A DNA stretch of 49,365 bases from Polyrhizophydium stewartii. Taxonomy: Eukaryota; Chytridiomycota; Chytridiomycetes; Rhizophydiales. Where the stretch lies: NCBI GenBank assembly GCA_027604665.1, contig JADGIZ010000014.1, positions 1-49,365 of the forward strand, read 5' to 3'. Both the position numbers and the translations under genes were made by a program. Shown one piece after another: positions 36,262 to 45,657 of this stretch. Every line of letters begins with the position of its first letter. Position 1 is the stretch's first letter. The notes under the pieces were generated by a model. That model was not told the origin of the DNA. It worked only from the letters and a program-made list of their open reading frames with translations, and ran no database searches.

Positions 36262-38241
36262 ATGCCGTTCGACACCTGGCCGCCCTCGCTCCCGGCGCAC
36301 GAGCTCGACGAGCTTGCGCTGCGCGCAGTCGACTGGGCCACGGCGCATGGCCTGGTCATGCGCGCGCGCAACGCCGACGGCCCGCTGGCCGTGCATGCCC
36401 CGCTGGCGCTGTTCCCGAGCCCCTATCCGCGCGAGTGCTACGACCTGGCCCTCCAGCTGCAGCCGCATTTCAACAACCTCGTCGACCGCATCGCGCGCGA
36501 CTCGGCCTTCCTCGACCAGGTCATGGCGCGGTGCGTGCCGGCGCGGCTGCACGTGCCGCCGCACGGCGAGGGCCGGCGCGGCCGACTGCGCTGCCCGCGC
36601 GTGCGTCCGTCGCGCTGACGTGCCCCGTCCCCGCTCCTCCGCGTCCGATCCTCGGCCGAACGTGGCCTTGGCGTCCGCCGATTCATCCGCAGGCTCGAGG
36701 GCGTCGACGAGTTCACCTGGCGCCTGTTCGGCATCTACCGCCGCGTCCGCGCCAACCCGTCTGCGCAGCCGGTGTGGATGGGCTTCCACCGCTCCGACTA
36801 CATGCTGCACAAGCCCACGTCCGACTCGCCCGGCGTGTTGCAGCAGGTCGAGATCAACACGATCTCGTCCGCGTTCCCAAGCCTCTCGACCCGCGTCTCG
36901 GAGCTTCATGCGCATCTGTCGGACCGCACGCAGTTCTTCAACGCATCGTCGTCGTCGACGCCCGACATCCACCGCTCCGCGCTGCCCGCCAACAACCCGC
37001 TCGCCGGCATCGCCAAGGCGCTCGGCACCGCGTGGACGCTCTATGGCGCACCAAGGTTTGGATTCAGTGCCTTGTATTCAAAATGTGGCGACGCACGCTG
37101 ACCGTGTTCTGCAGCTCAGTCGTGCTCATGGTCGTGCAGCCGGGCGAGCACAACGTCTACGACCAACGTTGGATTGAATACAAGCTCTTTGACACGTGCG
37201 TATGGTATCGCCCCGCCGTGTGGCTGCTGCCGGCTGCTGACCATCATGTTCCCGGTCCAGGTTCGGCGCCAAACTCATTCGCAAGACGCTCGCAGAGATT
37301 GCCGCCGAAGCCAAGCACGTTGGCGATAGCCGCAAGCTCTTTATGTGCGCTGCTGGCTTCGCTTCGTTTGTATTTGAGCCGCGACCGCGCCAAAGTCTGA
37401 CCTTGAGCCGATGGCTCGCTGAGCAGCGGCGAGACAGAGATTGCCGTCGTGTATTTCCGCTCGGGATATGCGCCGGGCGACCATCCCACAGAGAGCGAGT
37501 GGACTGCCCGTCTGGTGATCGAGGAGTCTTACGCGGTCAAGTGCCCGCCCGTTGCATACCAGCTGGCGGGCACAAAGAAGATGCAGCAGGTTATCGCCGC
37601 GCCAGGCGTTCTGGAAAAGTGCGTTGGTGCCGCTCTCACGAGAAGTGCCGGTGCCGATGCTGATGCCGGATTGCCGTTCCTGATATGCGTATTGTCTTGA
37701 CAGGTTCGTGGACAGCCCTGAGATCGCGGCGCTGCTGCGCTCAAGCTTCACCGGGCTGTATCCGCTGGATGAGTCTGCCGAAGGTGTGGCGGCATACGAG
37801 CGCGCTCTCGAGTCGCCGCGCAACTTTGTGATGAAGCCGCAGCGGGAAGGCGGCGGTAAGCTCTTGAAGCCTCTTGTGGCCACATCGTCTGCCTTGGCGC
37901 CTCAGCTCTGGCCCTGACCCGGCTGTTGTGCAGGCAACAACGTCTACGGCGACGAGATCCGCGCCAAGCTGCTCGAGCTCTCGCCCGAGGAGCGCAAGGC
38001 GTTTATTCTCATGGACGTGATCCAGCCGCCGCCCTTCAAGAACGCCCTCGTGCGCCGCGGCTCGGTGGTCACGGCGGACGTTGTCAGCGAGCTGGGCATC
38101 TACGGCGCATACGTCACCGACGGCGCGACGGTCCATGTCAACGAGGCCGCGGGCCACCTCTTGCGGACAAAGACGTCGGACTCGAACGAGGGCGGCGTCG
38201 CCGCTGGGTTTGCGGTGCTGGACAGCCCGTTCCTCGTTTGA
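36262..38241 (+). CDS. GSH2: Glutathione synthetase
   Basis: Seven exons: 36262..36530, 36693..37055, 37115..37195, 37261..37344, 37427..37618, 37704..37855, 37934..38241; 482 residues (human 474). It joins gamma-glutamylcysteine and glycine using ATP in the cytosol. Family blocks in order: [82 protein letters not shown], the ATP-grasp glycine loop [38 protein letters not shown] and the end [17 protein letters not shown] (human DGGVAAGVAVLDNPYPV). Binding residues look intact. The start is the first ATG of the exon and gives a normal N-terminus ([17 protein letters not shown]). All joins are in phase. Its stop is 9 bp before the XRCC3-like ATG. Confidence 0.97.
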
Positions 38242-38250
38242 GTCAATGAA

Positions 38251-39218
38251 ATGGCCAATGTCCGTCACCAAACGGACTTCCCCCGAATGTTGGACGCGGG
38301 CGGCTCCGGCACCCGCCTCGGCCTTGGCGACCCGGTCCTTGATGCGGCGCTCGGCGGCGGGCTGATACCGGGCACGGTCAACGAGCTGTTTGGGCCGGCG
38401 TCTGCGGGCAAGACGCAACTCGCTCTGCAGCTCGCGCTGGCCGTGCAGCTCCCGCCGCAGCACGGCGGGCTTGGCGGCGGTGCGTTGCGGGCGGGCTCTC
38501 CTGCGAGGCGGATAAACCCGGCGCTGACCGGCCCACCGGCCACGCAGGCGCCATGTACATCTCGACCGACAAGAACTTCCCGCTGCGGCGGCTGGACGAC
38601 CTGCGCGGCGCCTTTGCGGCGCGGCATCCGGGCGTGACCGCGCAGGGCCTGGCCGACCGCATCTTTGTGCTGCGCGTGGCCAACCTCGAGACGCAGCACC
38701 ACGTTGTCATGTACCAGCTCGAGCAGCACATGCGCAGGCACGCAGTGCGGCTCGTCGTCATCGACTCGATCGCCAGCATCGTGCGCAGCGACGTGGATCC
38801 CGGGCTGGTCGAGCAGCACGAGCGCAGCCAGTGCTTGGCCGAGATGCTGCTGGCACTCAAGCGGATCGCCATGCAGCTGGAGGCCGTCGTGGTGTGCGTC
38901 AACCAGGTCATCTGGAAGCCGCTGTCGCTGCACCGCACAACCAACAGCGCAATTCTGCGTCCAACAGAGCGCCTCGTCGTCACGTCCGACGGGCTTGAGG
39001 AGTCGCTCGGGAGGGCATGCAGCGTGCGGCCCGCCATGAGCGAGATGGTGGCGCCGTACATGAACGCCAGCTTCCTGGTCGACCGCGATCCGCCGTCGGA
39101 GCACTCAGGCAAGCTGCCGGCGCTGCGGCGCCTGATTGTCGCATACTCGCCCGTGCTGGCTTCGGGCAACGCATGCCAATTTCGCATCCATGCCCACGGC
39201 ATCGTCGGCGAGACGTGA
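38251..39218 (+). CDS. RAD51 paralogue, XRCC3-like
   Basis: Exons 38251..38479 and 38548..39218; 299 residues (human XRCC3 is 346). A RecA-fold ATPase of homologous recombination. Walker A is [21 protein letters not shown] (about 49 on), followed by [21 protein letters not shown], which matches XRCC3 ([12 protein letters not shown] ... QHGGLEAGAVYICTED) rather than RAD51; Walker B is [15 protein letters not shown] follows. The usual N-terminal helical domain before Walker A is missing: Walker A comes at about residue 49 instead of about 105. The segment after CVNQV is longer and less regular than the family, and a further in-frame intron there cannot be excluded. The C-terminal strand block ([12 protein letters not shown]) is family-like. 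It follows glutathione synthetase by 9 bp on the same strand. Confidence 0.83.
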
Positions 39219-39239
39219 TGCTCTTTTATGAATGCATTC

Positions 39240-40334
39240 TCACACATACATACCTGATGGCGAGTCGAGCATGGCGGGCGTGGTCTCGAACAGCCGCGCG
39301 GCGTCCAGGCTGATGAGCGTGCCGCCCGATTCGGCGATGGAGCGCACAGCGGCGGCGTGCGCAGCGTCGCTTGCTGACAGAGAGAGACCGACTGTCGGGA
39401 CGCCGCGAGTGATGGCCTGTGGGGTGGTGCGCACGGGACGTCAGCAGCGGGCAACAGCGCACCGGGAGACATGGTGGGGGTCTTGCCAGAGCAACAGCCG
39501 CTGCCCACGGGCCGCCGCAGGTGCTGCCGATGCCGATTGCCGCCGCTGCGAGATGCTGGATCGAGTGGACATCGTCGTCAGACCGCCAGTCAGGACAGCC
39601 CCTCTTGCCCAGATCGGCACACCTTTGGGAGTGGGTGCTTCCAGGCGACGACGCCAGGTGCCTGCCCGCTACGGTCCCTACCAAGGACGACGAGGCTGGA
39701 TCGTGCGCGGCACAAGGCCGGCGTCAGCGCCGACGTGTGCGCCAGGCTGCTTCAGCGCCGCTCACCGCTGCGGACGGACATGGTCCAGCAGCGACTGGGT
39801 CCAAGACCGGATCTCGCGCTCCGAGAGCACGGCGGCAGTCTGCGCCAGGAGCACGCGGTCGCTCAGGCGGAACACGGGGCAGACGGAGAGCGTCTCCTCG
39901 CGGGCCGAGCCCAGGGGATCCTGCCGGCCGGGGTCGCATGGGCGTCAGCAGATGTCGTCGAGACCTTCCCCGCGACGTTGCCAGCGGCCGACCTTGCGGA
40001 ACGAGAGCACAAACACCTGGGCCACGAGGGGCGTGTCTGGCTGGACGGGCCAGGATGTGGCCTTTGCCGCCGAGCCGGCCTGCGCCGGCCGCTCGGGCAC
40101 CGGCGCCGTCTCGAGGACCACGGCGTCGACGTCGAGCACGCTTCCGTCCTGCTTGCAGCCGCGAGCCCACTGCGCGCCCGCGAGGCGGCGGCCCGGTCAG
40201 CGCACGCAACAGCAGCGGCCAACGTGCAGCGGGCTCTGCTGCAGGGTGCGCACCTGCCAGCGGGCCGTCGGCAGCGAGGCCGGATCCGCCGCCAGCGCCA
40301 GCTCCTCGGTCTCGTCGAGCTCAAAGTCGTTCAT
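39240..40334 (-). CDS. Possible proteasome assembly chaperone 1 (PAC1/PSMG1)-like protein
   Basis: Six exons, read 40334..40254, 40169..39993, 39920..39766, 39693 region (39695..39623), 39555..39487, 39416..39240; 243 residues. The start MNDFELDETEELAL follows an acidic N-terminus as in PAC1. The body alternates strands and helices: VLDVDAVVLETAPVPE, QPDTPLVAQVFVLSFRK, a segment after TLSVCPVFRLSD (RVLLAQTAAVLSEREIRSW), RLVVLGR, HLAAAAIGIGST and ITRGVPTVGLSLSASD. The arrangement suggests PAC1, which pairs with PAC2 to build the 20S alpha ring, but I recognise no decisive motif. The fifth intron is best read as GC-AG (39417..39486). A strong GTATGT donor-like site lies just before the stop, so the 3' end is open to doubt; it is 21 bp from the XRCC3-like stop. 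Confidence 0.45.
39417..39486 (-). other. Possible GC-AG intron (PAC1-like gene)
   Basis: Minus-strand donor GCAAGA after ...GCTCTG, branch GCTGAC, acceptor CACAG, 70 nt. A GT donor 24 nt further in (GTGCGC) is also in phase but gives a 46-nt intron and adds a Pro-rich insert. The GC reading gives a cleaner helix-strand (AAAVALAITRGVPTVGL). Confidence 0.4.
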
Positions 40335-40377
40335 TTCAGAATGCTAGGGAAAGTATAGGGGAGGGGCCAGCGCCAAG

Positions 40378-41691
40378 TTATTTGGCCTCAAAGTCCATCC
40401 AGTGCTCGGCGGTGATGCGGAGCGCCTCCTGCAGGCTGACGATCGGCTTGTACCCGAGCCGCTGCTTGGCCTTGGAGATGTCAAAGTAGCGGTTGGCCGT
40501 GACCATCTGCACGCGGAAGCGCGAGATGTTCGGGTGGATCTCCTTGATGGGCCTCAGCAGCCACGCAATGCCGTCGGCGATGCTGCCGAGCAGCATGCCA
40601 ATGGGCCGCGAGATGACGATGCTCTGCGTGCCGCGGTAGCCGAGCTCGTGGTGCAGGATCTTGGGGAAGTCCCAAAAGAACGTGGGCTGGTCGTTGGTGA
40701 TGATGAAGGCCTGATATCGGCGGCAGCAGCATCGTCAGCATCGGAAGAGCGGCGCGCGAGCAGCGGAGCGGGCGATCGGCACCTCGCCGGCGGTGCCGTT
40801 GTCCGGCGCGAGCTTGTCGGCCGCCAGGACGTGCGCGTAGGCGGCGTTGTCGACGTAGGTCATGTCGAACAGGTTCTGGTTGTCGCCGATGATGAAGCGC
40901 CACTGGCCACGGCGGGCAGCCCGCACCATCGCGAGGATGCCCTGCATGTCCCTGCCGACCGCAGTGTAAGCAGCGCCGCCGACGCAGGCATGCAAGCATG
41001 CCGGCGCACCTGGGGCCAAAGATACCCGACGGACGCAGTGCGACCGTGAGCAGGCCGCCCTGTCCGTTGGCACTCAGGACCGCCTGCTCGCCGAGGGCCT
41101 TGGTCTCGTTGTAGGCGTCCATGTGCACGTCGCAATAGGGCAGCTCCTCGTTGCCGTTGATCAGGTCCTTGCCGTTGAAGATGACACTGGCCGAAGACGT
41201 GAACACGAGCTTGGAGACGCCGGCCTGCACGCACGCCCGGATCACGTTCTTTGTGCCGTCGACGTTGACCTTGAAGTACGCGCTGCTGGGCAAGCCGTGT
41301 GGCGGCGACGCCGTGTGCATGACGACCGTCTTGCCCTCGCACGCACGCAGCACGTCCGCGGGGCTGGTGATGTCGCCCACAATGAACTCGCTCAGGCGCG
41401 GGTCCTCGAACGAGCGCCGCAGGTCAAACACCGAGACGGTGTCGCCCCGCTCGAGCAGCTGGTTGACGATGACGCGGCCGAGGAAGCCGCCGCCGCCGAT
41501 GACGAGGTAGTGGTCGAGCTTCTGCGGGTGCGGGCGGGCGGATTGCGGGCCGTCAGCGTCCGGGCGTGCGGGGGCTGTCGGCGCACGGAGGGCAGGCCGC
41601 GCAGGCTGCAAGGCCGCGGCAGGCGGGCGGCCTCCGCGCAGGCGAGTCGGCCGACGGCAGCGTGGTACTTTGCGCCTCGCACCTGTACCAT
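40378..41691 (-). CDS. ERG26: Sterol-4-alpha-carboxylate 3-dehydrogenase (ERG26)
   Basis: Four exons, read 41691..41683, 41521..41010, 40951..40783, 40710..40378; 340 residues (yeast Erg26 is 349). In ergosterol synthesis it oxidises and decarboxylates the C-4 carboxyl intermediate in the ER with NAD+. It is an extended short-chain dehydrogenase: NAD loop YLVIGGGGFLGRVIVNQLL, acidic DLRRSFEDPR end of beta2, VMHTASPPHG, FTSSASVIFNG, catalytic Tyr and Lys in YNETKALGEQ, VALRPSGIFGPRD, RFIIGDNQNLFDMTYVDN, ITNDQPTFFWDF and a C-terminal hydrophobic segment (PIGMLLGSIADGIAWLLRPI). The 9-nt first exon (MVQ) with a 161-nt intron is the weakest part; the rest is firm. Divergent from IFT46. Confidence 0.95.
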
Positions 41692-42040
41692 GAATGCCGA
41701 TTTGTGGGAGAGCACGATCGGGGCGCCTCGGGCGGTCCAACCCGTCCGCACTCTGCAAATCGACTCGCCGGACGGCCGACAGACGCCTGCTCCTGCGCTG
41801 CCCGCCCAGCCACCCGCTGCCCGCCGAGCCTCGACGAAATGGACCGCGGTGAGCTGTGGCACCTTGGCAGCGACAGCCGGCCTTCTCGCACCACACCCCG
41901 CGCTGGATCTGGCCGGCCGCATCCGCAGCGCCGCGACGCTGCCCCTTCCACAACAAATGCGCCTGTATTGACACACCTGCGGGCGCCAAGACCCCACAGA
42001 CGGCCAGCCCGCACGGCCGGACACGGCCACTGCCCGCGTC

Positions 42041-42111
42041 CAGCAGCTGCATGACGACGAGTGGCTTGCGCGCGCAATAGCGCTTGAGGAGGACGAGCGC
42101 ATCGCCCGCAA
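42041..42111 (+). other. Likely additional 5' exon of the IFT46 transcript
   Basis: An open frame encoding DDEWLARAIALEEDERIAR ends at a GTACGT donor (42112). After an 86-nt intron with a CGCTGACA branch and GCAG at 42196-42197, it joins in phase to an open frame (LQADYEAGTAVEDFH) that runs directly into the IFT46 exon at 42286. No start codon for this extension was found, so the upstream boundary is unresolved; the ATG at 42286 may be internal. Confidence 0.4.
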
Positions 42112-42285
42112 GTACGTCTGCGTTGGCTGCATTCAACCCCGCCAGCATCGACTGCGCCACGAACGGCGGATCTCGCTGACACCATACGAGCACGCAGGCT
42201 GCAGGCAGACTATGAAGCCGGAACCGCCGTCGAGGACTTCCATCGCCCGCCGTCATCACGCAAGCCGTCACAGAGCGTCCCGCGC

Positions 42286-44399
42286 ATGTCCAGCTTCGCC
42301 CGCAGCGCAGTGGCCGCCGCGGCCAAGGACGATGACCCAGAAGAGGCCGAGCGTTTGTTGCAGTCGCTTCTCGACAGCCAGCTGCAAGACGGCTCCATGA
42401 CGCAGCCTGTCATCGCCCAGCAAACCAGGCAGATACTCGAACAGACGCACCACAGATCCGCCGAAGCCGATGCAGTTCCGGCTGCCGAGGCACCAGAGTC
42501 TCTGCGACAGGACGATTTGGACTCGCCCGGCTTTCACGACGCCGACCGAGCTGCGAAAGCAGGCACTGATGAGCGCGGGTCCGCTTCCATCCATGCGGTG
42601 CAACGCGATTTCAATGAGACCCCGTCGCCGGTGATGCCAAGACAAGAAGAAATTGGATCCAGAATAGAACCCGCGTTCGCCGACGAAAGCCTCGGACATG
42701 CGCTCGCGGGAACACGCAGCCAGGCTGGCCTCGGATCACAAGAAGACCTGAGTGCCGGCCTTGATGCCGATACTCAAGAGCCATCAGCCACCACCCAGAG
42801 TCGCGCGGCAGCACCGGCAAACCAGACCATGCACCTCCTCCCTGCGGCGTCTCGATCCGCGTCCGCTTCACCGCCATCGACGCCTTCTTCGCCGCGGCCA
42901 TCGACCGAAGAGGACGCTGGCCATCGCGCACAGCTCCCAGTCCCAAGATCCAGCGCATCACAGGTGCAGCTTCCACCCAAAGCTGACTCACCGCCGCCGG
43001 CCGCACGCCGTAGCAGGCCAGACGAGTCGCAGACGATCCGCGAGCGTCCAGGGCCGCCGCAGCCAGATGACCCGCAAGGTGTCGATGGCCGCAGCGTGCA
43101 CCAACTCGAGCTGGCGGACCAGGAACCGATCGAGCCGCCAGAGCAACGGCCGCCGCCCCTATCGCAACGCCAAGACTCGCGGATGCAGCATCCGCCGTCC
43201 CCACCTCCAACGAGAGCGCGGACCATTGCGTCGAATACGCTCAAGATGCGGTCGGAAGAGGTGCGCGGCTCGCACGCTTTCACGCTGCGGTGTGCGTCGA
43301 GCAGCGTGGTTTGACTATTGTGTCGCGCTCTCTGTGGCAGGGTTCCCGGACCAACGAAACGCACCGCTCTGCCACGCAGCTGTGAGTCTCAGTTGGCTCA
43401 ATGCACCTTGATGGTTTGTGCCAACTTGGCTAATCGCCGGCATGTCCGCACCCGCACTCGGGATCGCGGGAGAATAGCAACGAAGAGGTAGCTGCGCTTC
43501 TCTTATTCATCGACAGCTTCCAGCCCGAGAGTACCGAGCTCGAGCTTGGAAGCTGCCTCAAATGCTTCATCCCGGATCTGATTCCGGCCATTGGCGACAT
43601 TGATCCATTCATCAAGGCACGCTTCTCGGGCATGCGGCTGGCGCGCAGGTCGCTCGGCTGACTCGTGGTCGCATTGTGCAGATCGCCCCTCCGCCGAGCA
43701 ATCAGGCAAGAACGCTGCTGCTGGGGCTGGATGTTCTCGACGAGCCCGCGACGCAGCAGTCGGGCCCGGCAGGTCCGCGCACCGCATCCTCACCGTGCTC
43801 CACACCCGCCTTGCCGTGGCTGACTATCATGCAGCCGTCGATCTAGCGCTGAGGGCCTTTGCGCTGGACTCGGGCACGGCCAAGGCGGGCCAGGTGCGGT
43901 CGATCGAGATGCATGGCAGCGTGCCGCCGGCCAAGCACGTCGACCGCTGGATCGCCAGCGTCAAGAAGGTGCATGAGGACTCGCTGCGCACGGCGACGGC
44001 GCTCGACAGCCTCCCGTGCGACATTGAGGCACTCATGGCCGAGTGGCCGACCAAGATCAACAACGTGCTGTCAAACGACGAGGTACGCGGTGCATGCTGC
44101 CGCGGGGAGCGTCGCTCGGCTCGGTTGCAGTGTTGGCTGACGCTCTGGGTTGCTGTGTGTTGCGTTGCGTTGGGGGGGGGGGCGACGACCGCCAGATCAC
44201 GCTGCCGTCAGCCGACATGGATCTGTCACTGCCCATGATGACGCAACTGCTCTGCAACCTGCTCGACATTCCTGTTCTCGCAGGGTCGGCCGTCAAGGAC
44301 GGGCGGGCATCGCGATCCGCACTCGTGCGCAGTGCATCGGCCATGTTTCTTTTGTTTTGCGAGTTCCGCAGGTCGCAGCACTTTGGCGGCCGCAGCTGA
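42286..44399 (+). CDS. IFT46: Intraflagellar transport protein 46
   Basis: IFT-B core protein of the flagellar transport train, needed for flagellum assembly and outer dynein arm import. Exons (42198/42286)..43260, 43341..43381, 43478..43616, 43682..43772, 43835..44082, 44196..44399. The first 330 residues are charged and Pro/Ser-rich, longer than in relatives. The conserved part is unmistakable: EEVAALLLFIDSFQPESTEL, FIPDLIPAIGDIDPFIK (Chlamydomonas FIPDYIPAVGGIDEFIK), GLDVLDEPATQQSGP, HVDRWIASVKKVHED, DIEALMAEWP, LPSADMDLSL, LLDIPV and the end LFCEFRRSQHF. The intron 43617..43681 must be removed at a GC donor to keep FIK next to IAPPPSNQ. With ATG 42286 the protein has about 565 residues. 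Converges on an unknown gene, 84 bp between stops. Confidence 0.92.
43617..43681 (+). other. GC-AG intron (IFT46)
   Basis: The exon ends ATCAAG and the intron begins GCACGC, has a GGCTGACT branch and ends TGCAG; 65 nt. Both flanks lie in the best conserved part of IFT46 (FIK | IAPPP, matching FLK-VPRP in other species), and the only GT donor nearby (GTCGCT at 43649) breaks the frame. This is the best supported GC donor in the window. Confidence 0.75.
44172..44182 (+). repeat. Poly-G tract in the last IFT46 intron
   Basis: An uninterrupted run of about eleven G in the intron 44083..44195, just before the acceptor. Likely length-variable. A second run of about eight G lies at 45853-45862 in the intron of the next plus-strand gene. 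Confidence 0.7.
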
Positions 44400-44483
44400 G
44401 CCTGCAGCGTCGCATGCAGCATGCCGCTCTCGACCAGCCAACGACGCACGCTTTGTTTTGCCTTTTGCTATCGAGAAGTTGAG

Positions 44484-45378
44484 TCAGTCGGTTGGTCCGT
44501 CATCCACGAGCGGTGCATGGAGCCAAAGCGAGAGGCACAGCATCATGGCGTCGCGCAGGATAGGTCCGGTCTGGATCCACTCGGCAATGTGCCGCTTGAG
44601 CGACAGATCCTCTGCGTACTGCGCAACAAGCGTTGTGAGAGCGAGATCTACGGCATGGGTGTCGTCAGCGGCGCTGAGAGGGTCATTCCGACTGCGGCTG
44701 GGCGGGGATGCCATCGCACATCGCTCCATCTGGATGTCAAGGATATCCTGGCCCGACAGCGACTGCTGTTGTGATTGAGCGCCGTCCTGCCTGTGCCGGG
44801 CGGGGCTGCCCTGTGCGCCGACGTCCGTGGCCGGCCGTGGTTGCTGGGATAGGAGCAGCGGCCGGACCTGGTGGATCGCGATGTCGGCCTTGGCGACGGC
44901 GGCTTCCATCGCCTCGACTTGGACAGTCTGCGTCGGTGTTCGTGTGCGCGTCGGTGGTCAGCAGGCTTCGGGGACATGCCTTGGGCGTTCTTGCCGGACC
45001 CATCTCGCACCAGGCGGGCCATCACATCGGCGATCTTTGAGGCGAGCGTCTCGGCGGCCTTGCCGGCGGCTGGGTCCGGCGGCCGCTCGAGCATGGCGAC
45101 AGCGTCCTCGAACTCGGACAGGGCAGCGAGCCTGCGCGAGACAGAGAGGCGGTAAGCGGGATGCACACCCTAGGAAGCAGACGCAGCAGGTATGCAGCGA
45201 GCACCGCGAGGTGCCGGGCGGTGCGACCCAACTGGCGCTGGTGCCTGCCGAGCCGGTCGTTGCTGAGCTCGTTCAGCAGCGCGAGGCCGTCGTCGGCGAG
45301 CGGACGCCATGCGCGCAGGGCCTTTTCGACATCGAGCTCAAAGAGCTGCAGAGCCCTCTCGAGCTGGCGCTCGGCCAT
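44484..45378 (-). CDS. Unrecognised helical protein
   Basis: Three exons, read 45378..45167, 45131..45011, 44927..44484; 258 residues. Family not recognised. Almost entirely helical: ERALQLFELDVEKALRAW, LLNELSNDRLGRHQRQLG, hydrophobic LAVLAAYLLRLLPR, AAETLASKIADVMARL, VEAMEAAVAKADIAI, a Gln/Ser-rich linker, then a C-terminal helix block LALTTLVAQYAEDLSLKRHIAEW and LCLSLWLHAPLVDD. It looks like a small coiled-coil scaffold or complex subunit. The first intron as drawn is only 35 nt (45132..45166); a 56-nt alternative (GTGTGC donor, GAG acceptor) keeps phase but loses about a dozen residues. The second intron (GTGCGA, GCTGACC branch) is normal. Divergent from the tail-anchored protein gene (279 bp). 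Confidence 0.55.
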
Positions 45379-45657
45379 GGCGTGTGCGCGGGCACGGGGA
45401 TGGCTGCGAGCGAGGCGGTCAAGCCGGCAGTCACGCCAAGTTCACCGACGAGAGCCGAAAACGGGCTTTGTCGCGCTGTCACGATCCTCGCCCGAGAAAG
45501 ATATATCTGGCTGCTTCTGTCCTGAAGCAACCAGCAAGCCGCACCGCCGCTCTGATCCTGTGCGGTAGGCGCACACAAGCCACGATCGAGCAGCGGCCGT
45601 TGCTGTATCTGCAGCGCACCATCACAACCGTCGCCACCGCCATCGCCGCAGCCCGCC
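45379..45657. promoter_or_regulatory. Divergent intergenic region (45379-45657)
   Basis: 279 bp between the divergent starts of two uncharacterised genes. It must contain both promoters; no specific element identified. Confidence 0.35.

Noticed and set aside
40481..42271. Single 596-residue minus-strand frame over ERG26
   Set aside because: It reads through introns; only the middle part matches ERG26, and splicing gives a normal-length protein.
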